This document shows positions 6,508 to 16,100 of a DNA stretch of 22,301 nucleotides, one piece after another (position 1 is the first letter of the stretch; each line of letters opens with the position of its first letter). This stretch comes from JBFWUW01 sp050247075. Its GTDB lineage: Bacteria; Planctomycetota; Planctomycetia; Pirellulales; JBFWUW01. The DNA lies in contig JBFWUW010000096.1 of the NCBI GenBank assembly GCA_050247075.1, forward strand, positions 1 to 22,301, in the 5' to 3' direction. The translations under genes were made by a program, and so were the position numbers. Under the pieces are notes generated by a model. That model worked only from the letters and a program-made list of their open reading frames with translations, had not been told where the DNA came from and made no database searches.

Positions 6508-7836
6508 CTACATCCACTCTTTAATCACCCGGCCGTCGCAGAGTTGGATTGGCCGGCCGTCTGGCGTGATGTGGATCAGGTCGAGCGGGATGCCGAACTT
6601 GGTGAAGATAGTGGCGGCCAGATCGGCGCTGAGGTATTCATCCTTGGTGGGGGCTCCCCCTTCGTCATCGGTGCGGCCTAGCACGTAACCGCCGGGAATG
6701 CCCGCGCCGGCCATGACGGCAAAGCCCGACGAAGCCCAATGGTCGCGGCCGCTGGCCGAATTGATCTTGGGTGTGCGGCCAAAATCGGTAAACCAGCAGA
6801 CCAGCGTGGTCGCCAACAGTCCGCGCTCTTCCAGGTCGATCAGCAGTTCTGGCAGTCCTTGGTCGACGGGCGGAATCAGCCGGTCGCGAAGCGAGACGAA
6901 GTTGTTGGCGTGCGTGTCCCAGCCGCCATCGGTTAGGGTCACGAATCGCACGCCGGCCTCGATCAAGCGGCGGGCCAGCAGGCAGTTTTGCCCGAACTTC
7001 GTCCGCCCGTACCGGTCGCGGAGACGAGGGTCCTCGTCCTCCATTTCAAAGGCCCGTTTGGTGGTGGGGGCCGTAATCATGTTGATGGCGGCCTTGAAGT
7101 GCTGATCCATGGCGTCGAACTCGGCCGGCTGGCGGTCGGCCTGCCGTTGCAGTGAGTCGATGCGGCTGAGCATGTCGCGGCGGCGGTCGACGCGGCCAAA
7201 ATCGACCCCCTTGGGGGGCGTCACATCGCGGACGGCAAAATCGGGCTGGTTGGGATCGTTGAGCAGTTCAAAGGCCGAATGCTCCAGGCCAAGATAGCCA
7301 GACGAGCCGCCGCCAAACCGCCGGTCGATATTGCCTCCCAATTGCACGTAAGGGGGCAGGACGGATTTGAAGCCCTTCTCATGGCTGACGACCGAGCCAT
7401 AACAGGGATAAGTCATGGCCGGGTTGAACTTCTTGCCCGACATCACCCAGGCGTCAGCCGTGCCGTGGCTGCCATTCATCGGATTCCAACCGCGCAACAG
7501 CCCAAAGCGGCCCAACTCGCGAGCCATGCGGGGCATGATCTCGGTAAATTGCACGCCCGGTACGGCGGTGTCGATGACGTTGTATTCGCCCCGTACCGCC
7601 TGAGGTGCTTGTGGCTTGGGGTCGAGCGTGTCGTGGTGGCTGGTTCCCCCTTGCGTCCAGATAAGGATGCAATTGATATCGGGCCCGCTGGGCAAACCAG
7701 CGGAGGCCTGTGCCTGCTTTTGTGCCAGCAATGTCGGCAGTGATAGCCCCAGCCCGCCCAAGGTGCCAATTTGCAAGAAGTCGCGGCGGTGCAGACCTTC
7801 ACAGGTCTTGTTGGCAAAGGAACCAAAGCCGAGCAT
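6508..7836 (-). CDS. DUF1501 protein with twin-arginine leader (copy 1)
   Basis: This 442-residue protein belongs to DUF1501, a planctomycete-rich family with an alkaline-phosphatase/sulfatase-like fold. The N-terminus has a Tat-type leader (HRRDFLQIG, Arg17-Arg18, then a hydrophobic stretch to about residue 46), so a folded protein is probably exported. Family landmarks are CILIWTQGGTSHHDTLDPK, VPGVQFTEIMPRMA, GSHGTADAWVMSG and, near the end, CWFTDFGRTPKIN followed by GRDHW. The true activity of the family is not established; a metal-dependent hydrolase is inferred from the fold. A ribosome site GGAGA lies about 8 bases before ATG 7836, with a promoter at 7857-7884. It is followed at 7 bases by the prepilin-like frame and preceded on the same strand by hflX. 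Confidence 0.92.
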   Translation of the reverse strand: MLGFGSFANKTCEGLHRRDFLQIGTLGGLGLSLPTLLAQKQAQASAGLPSGPDINCILIWTQGGTSHHDTLDPKPQAPQAVRGEYNVIDTAVPGVQFTEIMPRMARELGRFGLLRGWNPMNGSHGTADAWVMSGKKFNPAMTYPCYGSVVSHEKGFKSVLPPYVQLGGNIDRRFGGGSSGYLGLEHSAFELLNDPNQPDFAVRDVTPPKGVDFGRVDRRRDMLSRIDSLQRQADRQPAEFDAMDQHFKAAINMITAPTTKRAFEMEDEDPRLRDRYGRTKFGQNCLLARRLIEAGVRFVTLTDGGWDTHANNFVSLRDRLIPPVDQGLPELLIDLEERGLLATTLVCWFTDFGRTPKINSASGRDHWASSGFAVMAGAGIPGGYVLGRTDDEGGAPTKDEYLSADLAATIFTKFGIPLDLIHITPDGRPIQLCDGRVIKEWM

Positions 7837-7856
7837 GGCGAATTCTCCGCGGGCAG

Positions 7857-7884
7857 GAAATATCGAGGCGGGATTTCATGTCAA
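7857..7884 (-). promoter_or_regulatory. Predicted sigma70-type promoter of the first DUF1501 gene
   Basis: On the minus strand TTGACA (7879-7884, perfect -35) and TATTTC (7857-7862) are separated by 16 bases. Transcription would start about 15 bases before the ATG at 7836. This suggests the DUF1501 gene has its own promoter rather than depending on hflX. Confidence 0.45.
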
Positions 7885-7985
7885 GCAAGCAGGCCTGGAT
7901 TGTAAGCGAAATCGACCAGACTAATCAATAGATTGGCATATGTTTGCTGGTAGGCCGATTGTGCGGACTAGATGGACAATAAGGG

Positions 7986-9302
7986 TTATTCGCGCTCGCC
8001 GTTGGGCACTACCAACTGGCCATTGCCGTGGGTGCGGACTTCCGTGCCGTCTTCGTGGATCTGGCTGAGGAACTGCTGCGGAATACGGCAATGCACCGTG
8101 ACGCGGTGTTCCGTGAATTGCCGCGACAAGACCTCGCCATGCGCCGCCAGATAAGCCAGCAACCGGCCATTGCCGATGCCCGTCTCGATATCGACATCCA
8201 AGAAATTGCGGCTCAGAGCGTCACTAACCATGGTGGCTAGCTCACGCAGGCCTTGTCCGCGCCGGGCGCTGATCGCCACGGCGTTGGGGTAACGATTGTG
8301 CAAGGCATCCAGCCGGGCGTGGTCTTCCAAGGCATCGACCTTGTTCAAGACCAGCACGGTATCCTTGGCTTGAATGCCCAGTTCCTCCAGTACGCCGTAC
8401 ACCGTGCCAATCTGGTCAAAGACCGCCGGGTTCGAGGCATCCGCCACATGCAACAGCAAGTTGGTCTGGCGGGCCTCCTCCAGAGTCGCCTTGAAGCTGG
8501 CGATTAAATGGTGGGGCAAATCGCGAATGAATCCGACCGTGTCGGAGAGGAGCACCGGTCCCCAACCGGGCAACTGCCAGCGCCGGGTGCGGGTATCGAG
8601 CGTGGCAAACAACTTGTCCTCGGCCACCACGTCGGCCCCAGTCAAGGTGTTCAGCAACGTACTCTTGCCTGCGTTGGTGTAACCGACGAGCGAGACCGTC
8701 ATCCGTTCGCTACGGCTGGCGACCTGCCGCTCCTTGCGGCGCTGAATGTCCTTCAGTTCGACGTTGAGGTCGTGAATGCGCTTTTCGACCAGCCGGCGGT
8801 CGGTTTCTAACTGCTTTTCACCTGGCCCGCGCATGCCGATGCCGGCCTTGATACGCGACAAGTGGGTCCACATCCGCTTCAAACGGGGGAGCGAATATTG
8901 CATCTGTGCCAACTCCACCGCCAGCCGGGCATCGTAAGTGCGGGCGCGGCTGGCGAAAATATCCAGAATCAACTCGCTACGGTCCAAGACTTTGACGCCG
9001 AGGGCTTTTTCCAGATTGCGGGTCTGAGCGGGTGCCAGATCGTTGTCGAACACCACCACGTCGGCATCGCGAGCCTGCACCAGCGTCGTCAGCTCTTCAA
9101 CCTTGCCCTTGCCCAAATACGTGGTCTTGTCGGGCGATTCGCGGCGCTGCAGCAGTTGGCCCACGACGCGGGCGCCGGCGGTCTTCGCCAGCCCCTCCAG
9201 TTCTTCCAGCGGATCCTCGTGCGGCGGCTGACCGTCCAGCAGCACGCCGACCAAAACAGCCGCTTCGCGTGCGACACTATCGGCGCGATTCAGTTCGTAC
9301 AC
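7986..9302 (-). CDS. hflX: Ribosome-associated GTPase HflX
   Basis: HflX binds the 50S subunit or 70S ribosomes and, in studied bacteria, splits stalled ribosomes after stress. Landmarks, numbered from the GTG at 9302 (438 residues), are: TTYLGKGKVEEL near 60-71 (N-terminal HflX domain), the HflX linker GMRGPGEKQLE (~156-166), the P-loop GYTNAGKST (~207-215), DTVG (~254-257), and NKVD (~320-323). Length and domain order fit the family. A longer frame opens with TTG at 9365, but the -10 box of the predicted promoter (9365-9370) overlaps that codon, so the start must lie downstream. GTG at 9302 begins VYELNRADS, as in relatives, and has GGAGG 12 bases upstream, a somewhat long spacing. Confidence 0.95.
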   Translation of the reverse strand: MYELNRADSVAREAAVLVGVLLDGQPPHEDPLEELEGLAKTAGARVVGQLLQRRESPDKTTYLGKGKVEELTTLVQARDADVVVFDNDLAPAQTRNLEKALGVKVLDRSELILDIFASRARTYDARLAVELAQMQYSLPRLKRMWTHLSRIKAGIGMRGPGEKQLETDRRLVEKRIHDLNVELKDIQRRKERQVASRSERMTVSLVGYTNAGKSTLLNTLTGADVVAEDKLFATLDTRTRRWQLPGWGPVLLSDTVGFIRDLPHHLIASFKATLEEARQTNLLLHVADASNPAVFDQIGTVYGVLEELGIQAKDTVLVLNKVDALEDHARLDALHNRYPNAVAISARRGQGLRELATMVSDALSRNFLDVDIETGIGNGRLLAYLAAHGEVLSRQFTEHRVTVHCRIPQQFLSQIHEDGTEVRTHGNGQLVVPNGERE

Positions 9303-9364
9303 GGTTATGGGGATCCTCCACAGGGAAATACAGACCAAAAAGCTGATTGCCCCGTTCAAAGGCA

Positions 9365-9393
9365 ATTATACGCCGCGCGGCTCCGCGAGACAA
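9365..9393 (-). promoter_or_regulatory. Promoter of hflX
   Basis: On the minus strand TTGTCT (9388-9393) and a perfect TATAAT (9365-9370) are separated by 17 bases. Transcription would start near 9358, about 55 bases before the GTG start of hflX at 9302. The spacer is GC-rich and contains a small self-complementary stretch (CGCGGAGCCGCGCG). Confidence 0.6.
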
Positions 9394-9515
9394 AGCTAAT
9401 GGCAGAGACACCTTATACGGTTGCAGGTTCGCTCGCCGCGCTTTCACTTCGCTTACGGATCGGCTAAAGTTGATGCAAGTTAGGCAATTATCTGGACCAA
9501 GCGGAGACCCGTAAC

Positions 9516-10907
9516 ATGCTCCATCGCCGCGATGCCATGCTTCGACTGGGGCAATTGGGTCTTGGTTCGCTGGCGCTGCCTGGCTTGTTGCGGGCACAAC
9601 ATGCACTGGCCTCGGCCGACCAGGTGCCGCGCACCAGTGGCAAGGCCAAAAGCTGCATTCTGGTCTATTTGTGGGGCGGGCCGCCGCAGCAAGATATGTG
9701 GGACATGAAGCCCGAAGCACCCGAGGGGATCCGCGGCATATTCCGGCCGATTGACACCGTCGTACCGGGAATGCAAATCAGCGATCAATTGCCGCTGGTG
9801 GCCAAACATGCCGACAAGCTGGCCATCGTCCGCTCGCTAACGCACCCCAGCAACGTCCACGAAGCCAGCGTCTATCACACCCTGACGGGCCACGCCAACC
9901 CCACGTTGGCACTTCCGCGCAACAAGCGCAACCGCCGCGACCATCCGGGTGCCGGCGCGATCGTTTCCAACTTTTCGCCGCCCGGCGGTATGCCGGCCAG
10001 TGTCACCATACCGCGGCCGATTGGACACGATGGCGTGGTCTATTCCGGCACGCATGCTGGTTTTTTGGGTCCACGGCACGATCCGCTGGAATTGATGCCG
10101 CCGGCCGAAGTCAACGAGCCGGCCCCGCACACCTTTGAATTGACCGACGGCCTGAACGCCGCGCGTGTGCAGGCCCGCTTTGGACTGCTGGAATTGATGG
10201 AACAGCACGACCGGCGGATGCAGGGGGGTGCCGCGGCGCAAGAGACCGACGACTTTCGCCAGCAGGCCTTTCGCATGTTGACCTCTCCGGAGTCGAAACG
10301 GGCCTTCGACCTGGAGCAAGAACCGGCCGCGCTGCACGACCTTTACGGCCGCAATGAATATGGCGAGAGTTTTCTGCTGGCGCGGCGGTTGGTGGAGTCG
10401 GGCGTGCGGTTGATTACCTTTACATGGTATTACGTCTGTACTAACGGTGATGTGGCAAACGTGTGGGACAATCACGGCGGCACCGGTTCGCTGGGCGGGA
10501 TAAGCGGCTACGACATGCTCAAGGCCAACTATTGCCTGCCGTCGCTGAACCAAGGTTTTGCCGCGCTGCTAGAAGACCTATCGCAGCGTGGGTTGCTGGA
10601 CGAGACAATGATTGCCATGTACGGCGAGTTTGGCCGCACGCCGACGATCAACAGCAACGCCGGCCGCGACCATTGGGGCGCGTGCCAGTCGGCCGTGCTG
10701 GCCGGCGGCGGCATTCGCGGGGGACAAGTCTACGGAGCCAGCGACGGCCACGCCGCCTACCCCAAGACCAAACCGGTCTCGCCCGAGGATATGTTGGCGA
10801 CGATCTATCATTCGCTGGGCTTGTCGCCCGATTTGCTGATTCGCGACCAGACCGGCAGGCCAACCAAGATCAGCGAGGGCTCACCGATCCTGGATCTGTT
10901 TGGTTAG
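9516..10907 (+). CDS. DUF1501 protein with twin-arginine-like leader (copy 2)
   Basis: This 463-residue protein is another DUF1501 member. Its leader is MLHRRDAMLRLGQLGLGSLALPG (broken here only by function: Arg4-Arg5, then a hydrophobic run and Ala-rich end near residue 34), so Tat export is likely. Landmarks are SCILVYLWGGPPQQDMWD, EGIRGIFRPIDTVVPG, HTLTGHANPT, and MYGEFGRTPTIN with GRDHWGAC. It is not a recent copy of the DUF1501 gene at 6508: the motifs match in position but the rest differs widely. A GGAGA ribosome site (around 9502-9506) precedes the ATG. It is divergent from hflX. Its last 16 bases, GGATCTGTTTGGTTAG, recur with one change at 11095-11110 beyond repeat element B. Confidence 0.92.
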   Translation: MLHRRDAMLRLGQLGLGSLALPGLLRAQHALASADQVPRTSGKAKSCILVYLWGGPPQQDMWDMKPEAPEGIRGIFRPIDTVVPGMQISDQLPLVAKHADKLAIVRSLTHPSNVHEASVYHTLTGHANPTLALPRNKRNRRDHPGAGAIVSNFSPPGGMPASVTIPRPIGHDGVVYSGTHAGFLGPRHDPLELMPPAEVNEPAPHTFELTDGLNAARVQARFGLLELMEQHDRRMQGGAAAQETDDFRQQAFRMLTSPESKRAFDLEQEPAALHDLYGRNEYGESFLLARRLVESGVRLITFTWYYVCTNGDVANVWDNHGGTGSLGGISGYDMLKANYCLPSLNQGFAALLEDLSQRGLLDETMIAMYGEFGRTPTINSNAGRDHWGACQSAVLAGGGIRGGQVYGASDGHAAYPKTKPVSPEDMLATIYHSLGLSPDLLIRDQTGRPTKISEGSPILDLFG

Positions 10908-11110
10908 GGGATGGATTATCACCGCGGAAATTCGTAGGGTGAGACAAGCGGAATTCGATCTTGCCATCCACAACCGGTTTGTCCGCGATGTCCCACCGAG
11001 TGCGGCCACCATCACGAATGATGGTGGGACATCGCGGGTCAACCGTTCTAATCGTGGACCGCCGATGTCCGCTTGTCCCACCCTACGGCTACTTGGAACT
11101 GTTTGGTTAG
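10892..11110 (+). repeat. Imperfect 16-bp direct repeats flanking element B
   Basis: The final 16 bases of the second DUF1501 gene (10892-10907, GGATCTGTTTGGTTAG) recur as GGAACTGTTTGGTTAG at 11095-11110, 15 of 16 identical. Repeat element B (10934-11086) lies between them, 26 bases from the left copy and 8 from the right. This looks like a target duplication or a recombination scar. Only the two 16-bp arms are the repeat; the coordinates here span both arms. Confidence 0.6.
10934..11086. mobile_element. REPIN/MITE-like element, copy B
   Basis: A 153-bp copy of the element at 6220-6370, in the same orientation. The left end GTAGGGTGAGACAAGCGG (10934-10951) has one base changed from copy A, and the right end (11069-11086) is a perfect complement of the consensus. 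The inner arms GCGATGTCCCACC and GGTGGGACATCGC are present, with a GCGGCCACCATC loop. It follows the second DUF1501 gene by 26 bases and precedes the start of the glycoside hydrolase-like gene by 53 bases, so it may form a structured boundary between them. Frames crossing it are spurious. Confidence 0.85.
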
Positions 11111-11139
11111 CATCCTTGGCAAGTATAGGCCCACGATTG

Positions 11140-12963
11140 ATGAATACGCATTCTTGGACACACCGTTCGGCGATTGTCGCATCGCTAACCTGGGCCATTG
11201 TTGGTGGTTGCTGGGCATTGCCGGCCACGGCCCACGAACCGAGTACCGTTCTCGTCGAGCAAAGCGCCGATGGCTTTCGGCTGTTGAAAGACGGCGAGCC
11301 GTATCGCGTGCAGGGGGCGGGGGGCGATGGTTCGCTAAAGCTGCTGGCGGGCGTCGGCGGCAACTCGGTTCGGACTTGGGGTACGGACAATCTTGAGGAG
11401 CGGCTGGACGAAGCCCACAAGCTGGGCCTGACCGTGGCGGTCGGCATTTGGCTAGGGCACGAGCGGCATGGTTTCAACTACAACGATGCGGACCAGGTCG
11501 CCGAGCAGCAAGAAAAGGTCCGGCAGGTGATCGAGCGTTTCAAGGACCACCCCGCGGTATTGCTGTGGGGGCTAGGCAACGAAATGGAAGGTTACGAGCG
11601 CGGCGATAACGCGGCGATCTGGTCGGCCATCAATAACCTTTCCACGCTGGTCCACCAGATCGACCCCTATCACCCGACGATGACGGTGGTGGCGGAAATC
11701 GGGGGCGACCGCGTCAAGAACATCCATCGCTTGTGCCCCGACCTGGACATCGTGGGTATTAACAGCTACGCCGGCGCGGCATCGCTGCCCAAACGCTACC
11801 GCGAGGCGGGTGGAACAAAGCCCTATATCGTCACCGAGTGCGGGCCGCCCGGCGCATGGGAAACCGAGAAGACCCCTTGGGGCGCCAGCCTGGAACCTTC
11901 CAGCACCGAGAAGGCAGAGCAATACCGCCAGACGTGGCAGGCCACGGCGATCGACGACGCGGCGCTGTGCCTGGGAATGTACGCCTTTACCTGGGGCCAC
12001 AAACAAGAGGCAACCGCTACGTGGTTTGGGATGTTGCTGCCCGATGGCAGCCGGCTGGGAGGCGTTGACGCACTATCGCGGCAATGGACCGGCAAGCCGC
12101 TAAGGAACTCCTGCCCCACGATTGAAAGCCTTAAGCTGGTGGGGCCCGCGCAAGTTGATCCAGGACAAACGGTCGTCGCCCGGCTTTCGGCGGCCGATCC
12201 CGACGGTGACAAATTGCAAGTCCGTTGGGTGTTGCAGAGCGATCCCGTCGCTCTAGGCGTAGGGGGCGATGCCGAGGATGTTCCGCCGACGCATCCCAAG
12301 TCGATCATCGAGTCTGATCTTCAAGGGGCCAAGGTGCGCTTGCCCGCCGGTGGTGCTTATCGGCTGTTTGCCTACCTTAGCGATGGGCACGATGGCGCGG
12401 CAGTGGCGAATATACCGCTGCGGGCCTCCGGCGAAGCCCCGATCACACCGGCGCGTCAGGCTGAATTGCCGTTGGTGCTGTACGATGACGGTAGCGACAA
12501 GCAGTTGCCCTTTGCACCATCTGGCTGGATGGGGAATGCCAAGGGAATGAAGGTCGATCTCAAACATGCCGGCAACCCGCACGATGGTCAGACGTGCATT
12601 CGTATTGACTACAAAGAGAGCGAAGGCTGGGCTGGCGTGGTTTGGCAAAGTCCGGCGGACGATTGGGGCGATAGGCCGGGCGGCTGGAATTTGACCGGTG
12701 CCAAACAACTATCGTTTTGGGCTCGCGGTGAGAAAGGGGGCGAAGTCGTCAAGTTTGAGTTTGGCCTGTTGGGCAAGGATAAGCGTTTTTCCGACAGTGG
12801 CTCCGGCAAGACGGGCGATCAAACGCTCACCACCGAATGGCGGCAACACACCATCGATCTGAAGGGCGTGGACCTGACCCGCATCAAGACGGGGTTCGCC
12901 TGGGTCTTGGAAGCCAAGGGGCAACCGGTGACTTTTTATTTGGATGGGATCGAGTTTGAGTAG
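11140..12963 (+). CDS. Secreted GH2-type TIM-barrel glycoside hydrolase-like protein
   Basis: With the ATG at 11140 the protein is 607 residues with a signal peptide ending near ATA (about residue 31). An earlier in-frame ATG at 10900 is rejected because it lies in the preceding gene and reads through repeat element B. The barrel begins near residue 60 with GGNSVRTWG, a pattern of glycoside hydrolase family 2 catalytic domains. GLGNEMEG holds the presumed acid/base (E148), and PYIVTECGPPG holds the presumed nucleophile (E233). Unlike classical GH2 enzymes it lacks the large N-terminal sandwich domains. The C-terminal half has a possible Ig-like segment (~330-450) and a final beta-rich carbohydrate-binding-like domain (~460-607, ending VTFYLDGIEFE). 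The substrate is unknown. The TAG stop (12961-12963) lies in repeat element C. Confidence 0.85.
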   Translation: MNTHSWTHRSAIVASLTWAIVGGCWALPATAHEPSTVLVEQSADGFRLLKDGEPYRVQGAGGDGSLKLLAGVGGNSVRTWGTDNLEERLDEAHKLGLTVAVGIWLGHERHGFNYNDADQVAEQQEKVRQVIERFKDHPAVLLWGLGNEMEGYERGDNAAIWSAINNLSTLVHQIDPYHPTMTVVAEIGGDRVKNIHRLCPDLDIVGINSYAGAASLPKRYREAGGTKPYIVTECGPPGAWETEKTPWGASLEPSSTEKAEQYRQTWQATAIDDAALCLGMYAFTWGHKQEATATWFGMLLPDGSRLGGVDALSRQWTGKPLRNSCPTIESLKLVGPAQVDPGQTVVARLSAADPDGDKLQVRWVLQSDPVALGVGGDAEDVPPTHPKSIIESDLQGAKVRLPAGGAYRLFAYLSDGHDGAAVANIPLRASGEAPITPARQAELPLVLYDDGSDKQLPFAPSGWMGNAKGMKVDLKHAGNPHDGQTCIRIDYKESEGWAGVVWQSPADDWGDRPGGWNLTGAKQLSFWARGEKGGEVVKFEFGLLGKDKRFSDSGSGKTGDQTLTTEWRQHTIDLKGVDLTRIKTGFAWVLEAKGQPVTFYLDGIEFE

Positions 12964-13111
12964 GGTGGGACAAGCGAAGGACGACGTTCCATTCAAGAGA
13001 GGTTGACCCGCGATGTCCCACCATGATGCGCGATGGCGGCCGTATTCGGTGGGACATCGCGGCCAAACCGGTTGTGCCTGGCGAGCTTGCATTCCGCTTG
13101 TCCCACCCTAC
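12960..13111. mobile_element. REPIN/MITE-like element, copy C (inverted)
   Basis: A 152-bp copy with the same nested inverted repeats: outer ends GTAGGGTGGGACAAGCG at 12960-12976, with the complement of GTAGGGTGGGACAAGCGG at 13094-13111. Its asymmetric loop and flanks match copies A and B only when read on the minus strand (GGCCGCCATCGCG and GCGGGTCAACC), so it is inverted relative to them. The left end supplies the stop codon of the glycoside hydrolase-like gene, and the right end stops 19 bases short of the stop codon of the convergent sensor-kinase gene (13131). It may act as a shared boundary or terminator for both. Confidence 0.85.
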
Positions 13112-13130
13112 AAGCAGCCGCTAACGCCAT

Positions 13131-16100
13131 TCAGCCGCCCCGGACAAAGGCCTGCAGTGCCGCTTGCACGCGGGCGGTTTCCGCGGCCAATTCCGGCAGA
13201 AGCCTGGCAGCCGCCTCGAATTGCGATTCCAGCGCCTGCTTTTCCATTCCCTCAGCCAGGGAGGAGAGCTTGTGCGCGCTGAATATATCGGTTGACCCGC
13301 GGAGTGTGTGTGCGCCGCGCCGCAACAGCTTGCCATCGCCGGCGGCCACCGCTGACTGAATCTGCTGCAAGAGCCTGGCGGACTCATCCAGGAAAAGCTC
13401 CGCGATCTCCCGTAAATGTTCGTCGCCGGAGGGCAGGCGTTGGCGGGCCAGCGCCAAGTCAATCGCGGCGGGCAAGGTGCTGGCGGCGCGGTTCCGAACT
13501 AACTCTCCCGCCAGCACACGCTGTAATTGCCGGGGGTCGATCGGCTTGGATAGATAGTCGTCCATGCCAGCTTCCAGGCAAAGTTCCCGATCACCTTCCA
13601 TGGCCGAGGCGGTCATGGCGACAATCGGCAGATGGCAAGCATGGCCCCGTTCCCGATCGCGTATCGCCCGCGTGGCTTCGAAGCCGTCCAGTTCCGGCAT
13701 TTGGCAATCCATCAACACGACATCGAACGATTGGCTGGCGGAGAGATCGACCGCTTCACGGCCATTCTGGGCTACCGTAACTTGGTGCCCGCCCTGGCGC
13801 AAGATTCCGACCGCCACTTTCTGGTTCACCAAGTTGTCCTCAGCCAGCAGAATGTTCAAGGGAGTTGCTGGGTCGGGTGCCAGTGCGAAGGCGGGCACCT
13901 TTTGGCCAGCGGGCTTTTCGCGGTTCGGCTCTGCTGCGCCGTCCGACAGCGCCGACACAATCGCATCTAGAATGTCCGAAGGGACGAACGGCTTGGTCTG
14001 GTAGGCGGCAATGCCGATCCGCCGGGCGTGCTCGGCATCGGCGGGGCGCGCGGCCGATGAAACCATGATCAAGGCTGGCCGGCCCAATGCCGTATCAGCG
14101 TTGATCCGCTCGGCCAATTCAAAGCCATCCATTTCCGGCATCATGCAATCCAGCATCACCAGCTTGAACGGATTGCCGGCGGCCGCGGCGCTGGCTAACG
14201 CCGCTAGCGCAGTGCCGCCGCCGTCGGCCACGCTGGGCGTAAAATGCCATTGGGTCAGCATCTCTTGCAGAATTCGGCGATTGGTGGCGTTATCATCCAC
14301 CACCAGCACCGGCAGGCCTGCCAGTTGCGGCAACTCCAGCCGTTCGCTCGGCTGCTCGTTGCCGGCCACGCCAAATTTGGCCGTGAAGTGAAACGTTGCC
14401 CCCTGGCCGGGCTCGCTCTCCAGCCAGATACGTCCTCCCATCTGCCGCACCAGTTGTGACGAAATCGACAACCCTAAGCCCGTTCCGCCATATTTGCGCG
14501 TGGTGGAACTATCTGCTTGCCCAAAGGCCTCGAAGACCTTTTGCTGCTTATCGTGAGGAATGCCGATGCCCGTATCGCGGACGGCAAAGTGCAGCAGCGC
14601 TTCGTTGCCGCCCGGTGGAGGCTGGTCGGCTTCGCCGTTTGCCAGGTCAACATCCAGGGCGACTTCGCCGCTTTCCGTGAACTTAATACTGTTGCCGATC
14701 AGGTTCACTAGAATCTGCCGCAGCCGGCCGGGGTCGCCCAGTAAGCTGTCGGGTGTGGTGGGCGAAACGCGGCAGGCTAGCTCCAGCCCTTTCTCGGCGG
14801 CGCGAACGGTCAATGTTTGTCCGGTGCGGCCTACGCTTTCGCGCAGGCTAAAACGGGTGTTCTCGAGTTCCAGCTTGCCGGCCTCAAGCTTGGAAAAGTC
14901 GAGAATGTCGTTGAGTATCCGCAACAACGAATCGGCCGAGCTCCTGGCCATCTCCAGAAACTCCCGCTGTTCAACATTAAGCGGCGTGTTAAGCAGCAGT
15001 CCGGTCATGCCCAGAATGCCGTTCATGGGTGTGCGAATCTCATGGCTCATGTTGGCCATGAATTCGCTCTTGGCCCGCGTGGCCTGGCGGGCTTGCTCGC
15101 ATTCCGTTCTCAGGCGCTGGGCGATGGTATGAAAAGACACAACCACCTTGCCCAACTCGTCGTTGGTAGGAGCTAGCGCCGCGGCTGCGTCAAAATCTCC
15201 GGCCAGCATGTTCAGTGTGGCTTCCTCGAACATCGACACGGTTCGCATTACCGCGGCATAAAAGCCCGCCCATAAATAGGCCACCAATAGCAATGACACC
15301 GCCGCCACGGCCAGCACCAGAATTTGCTGCCGCCGCAGTCCGGCGATCCGTGCTGATAGCAAAACGTCTAACTCGGCGATCGTGGAGTCCCAAAGTCGCA
15401 GGGTCGAGATCCAGGCTTCGTCGGCCGTCGCATCGAATTCCGCAACCGCCGGCAAAGGCCAGCTCGTCGCCATTTGCGCCCGCATGGTGTTTGCCAGGCG
15501 CTGGCCTTGCAGCGCGGCGGCTTGTACATCGGCCCGCAACCGCAATTGCAAGCTTTCGGAGCTGGTCTTGTCGAAAGCCGTTTGCATACCGCGCGCCGAG
15601 TCGGCCAGGTTGGCTTCCAGCATTCCAGTGAAACGGGCCAGGTCGGCTTGCGCGGACGCGGACAGCTCGCCATCGGCAGCCCGTTGCCGTGCCAGCAGGC
15701 GGCACTCGGCCAGCATCGTCTGCCGGTTGGGCAATTTCAGCAGCACGGCGTCCATCAGGTAGTACGAGTCGAGATCGGGGTCCAAGATCAAGTTCGATGC
15801 GTCCCCCACATGCTGCATCAGGCGGCGGACATCTACGATCATCTCTTGATGCAGGCTATCGGAATCGGTCGGCGACAGGTCGAGCAGTTGCTCGCGCAGC
15901 CCGCGCCAGTTTTCTTGCAGTGTCTGGCAAGCGGACGCCGTGGCCAGGGCGGTCCCCAGGCGGCGGTCGGCGGCCAACAGTTCTTGCACGTCCAGTTCTA
16001 TCCGTGCCTGCAGCCGGACGATTTCTGGCCGGCCGGCGATGCGCTCCGCCGCGGGGCGCTGGGCCAGGCCGCGGCTGGCGGCCACATCGACCAATAGTTT

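Noticed and set aside
10900..11139. An N-terminal extension of the glycoside hydrolase-like protein
   Set aside because: It overlaps the end of the previous gene and translates repeat element B; a signal peptide begins properly at the ATG at 11140.
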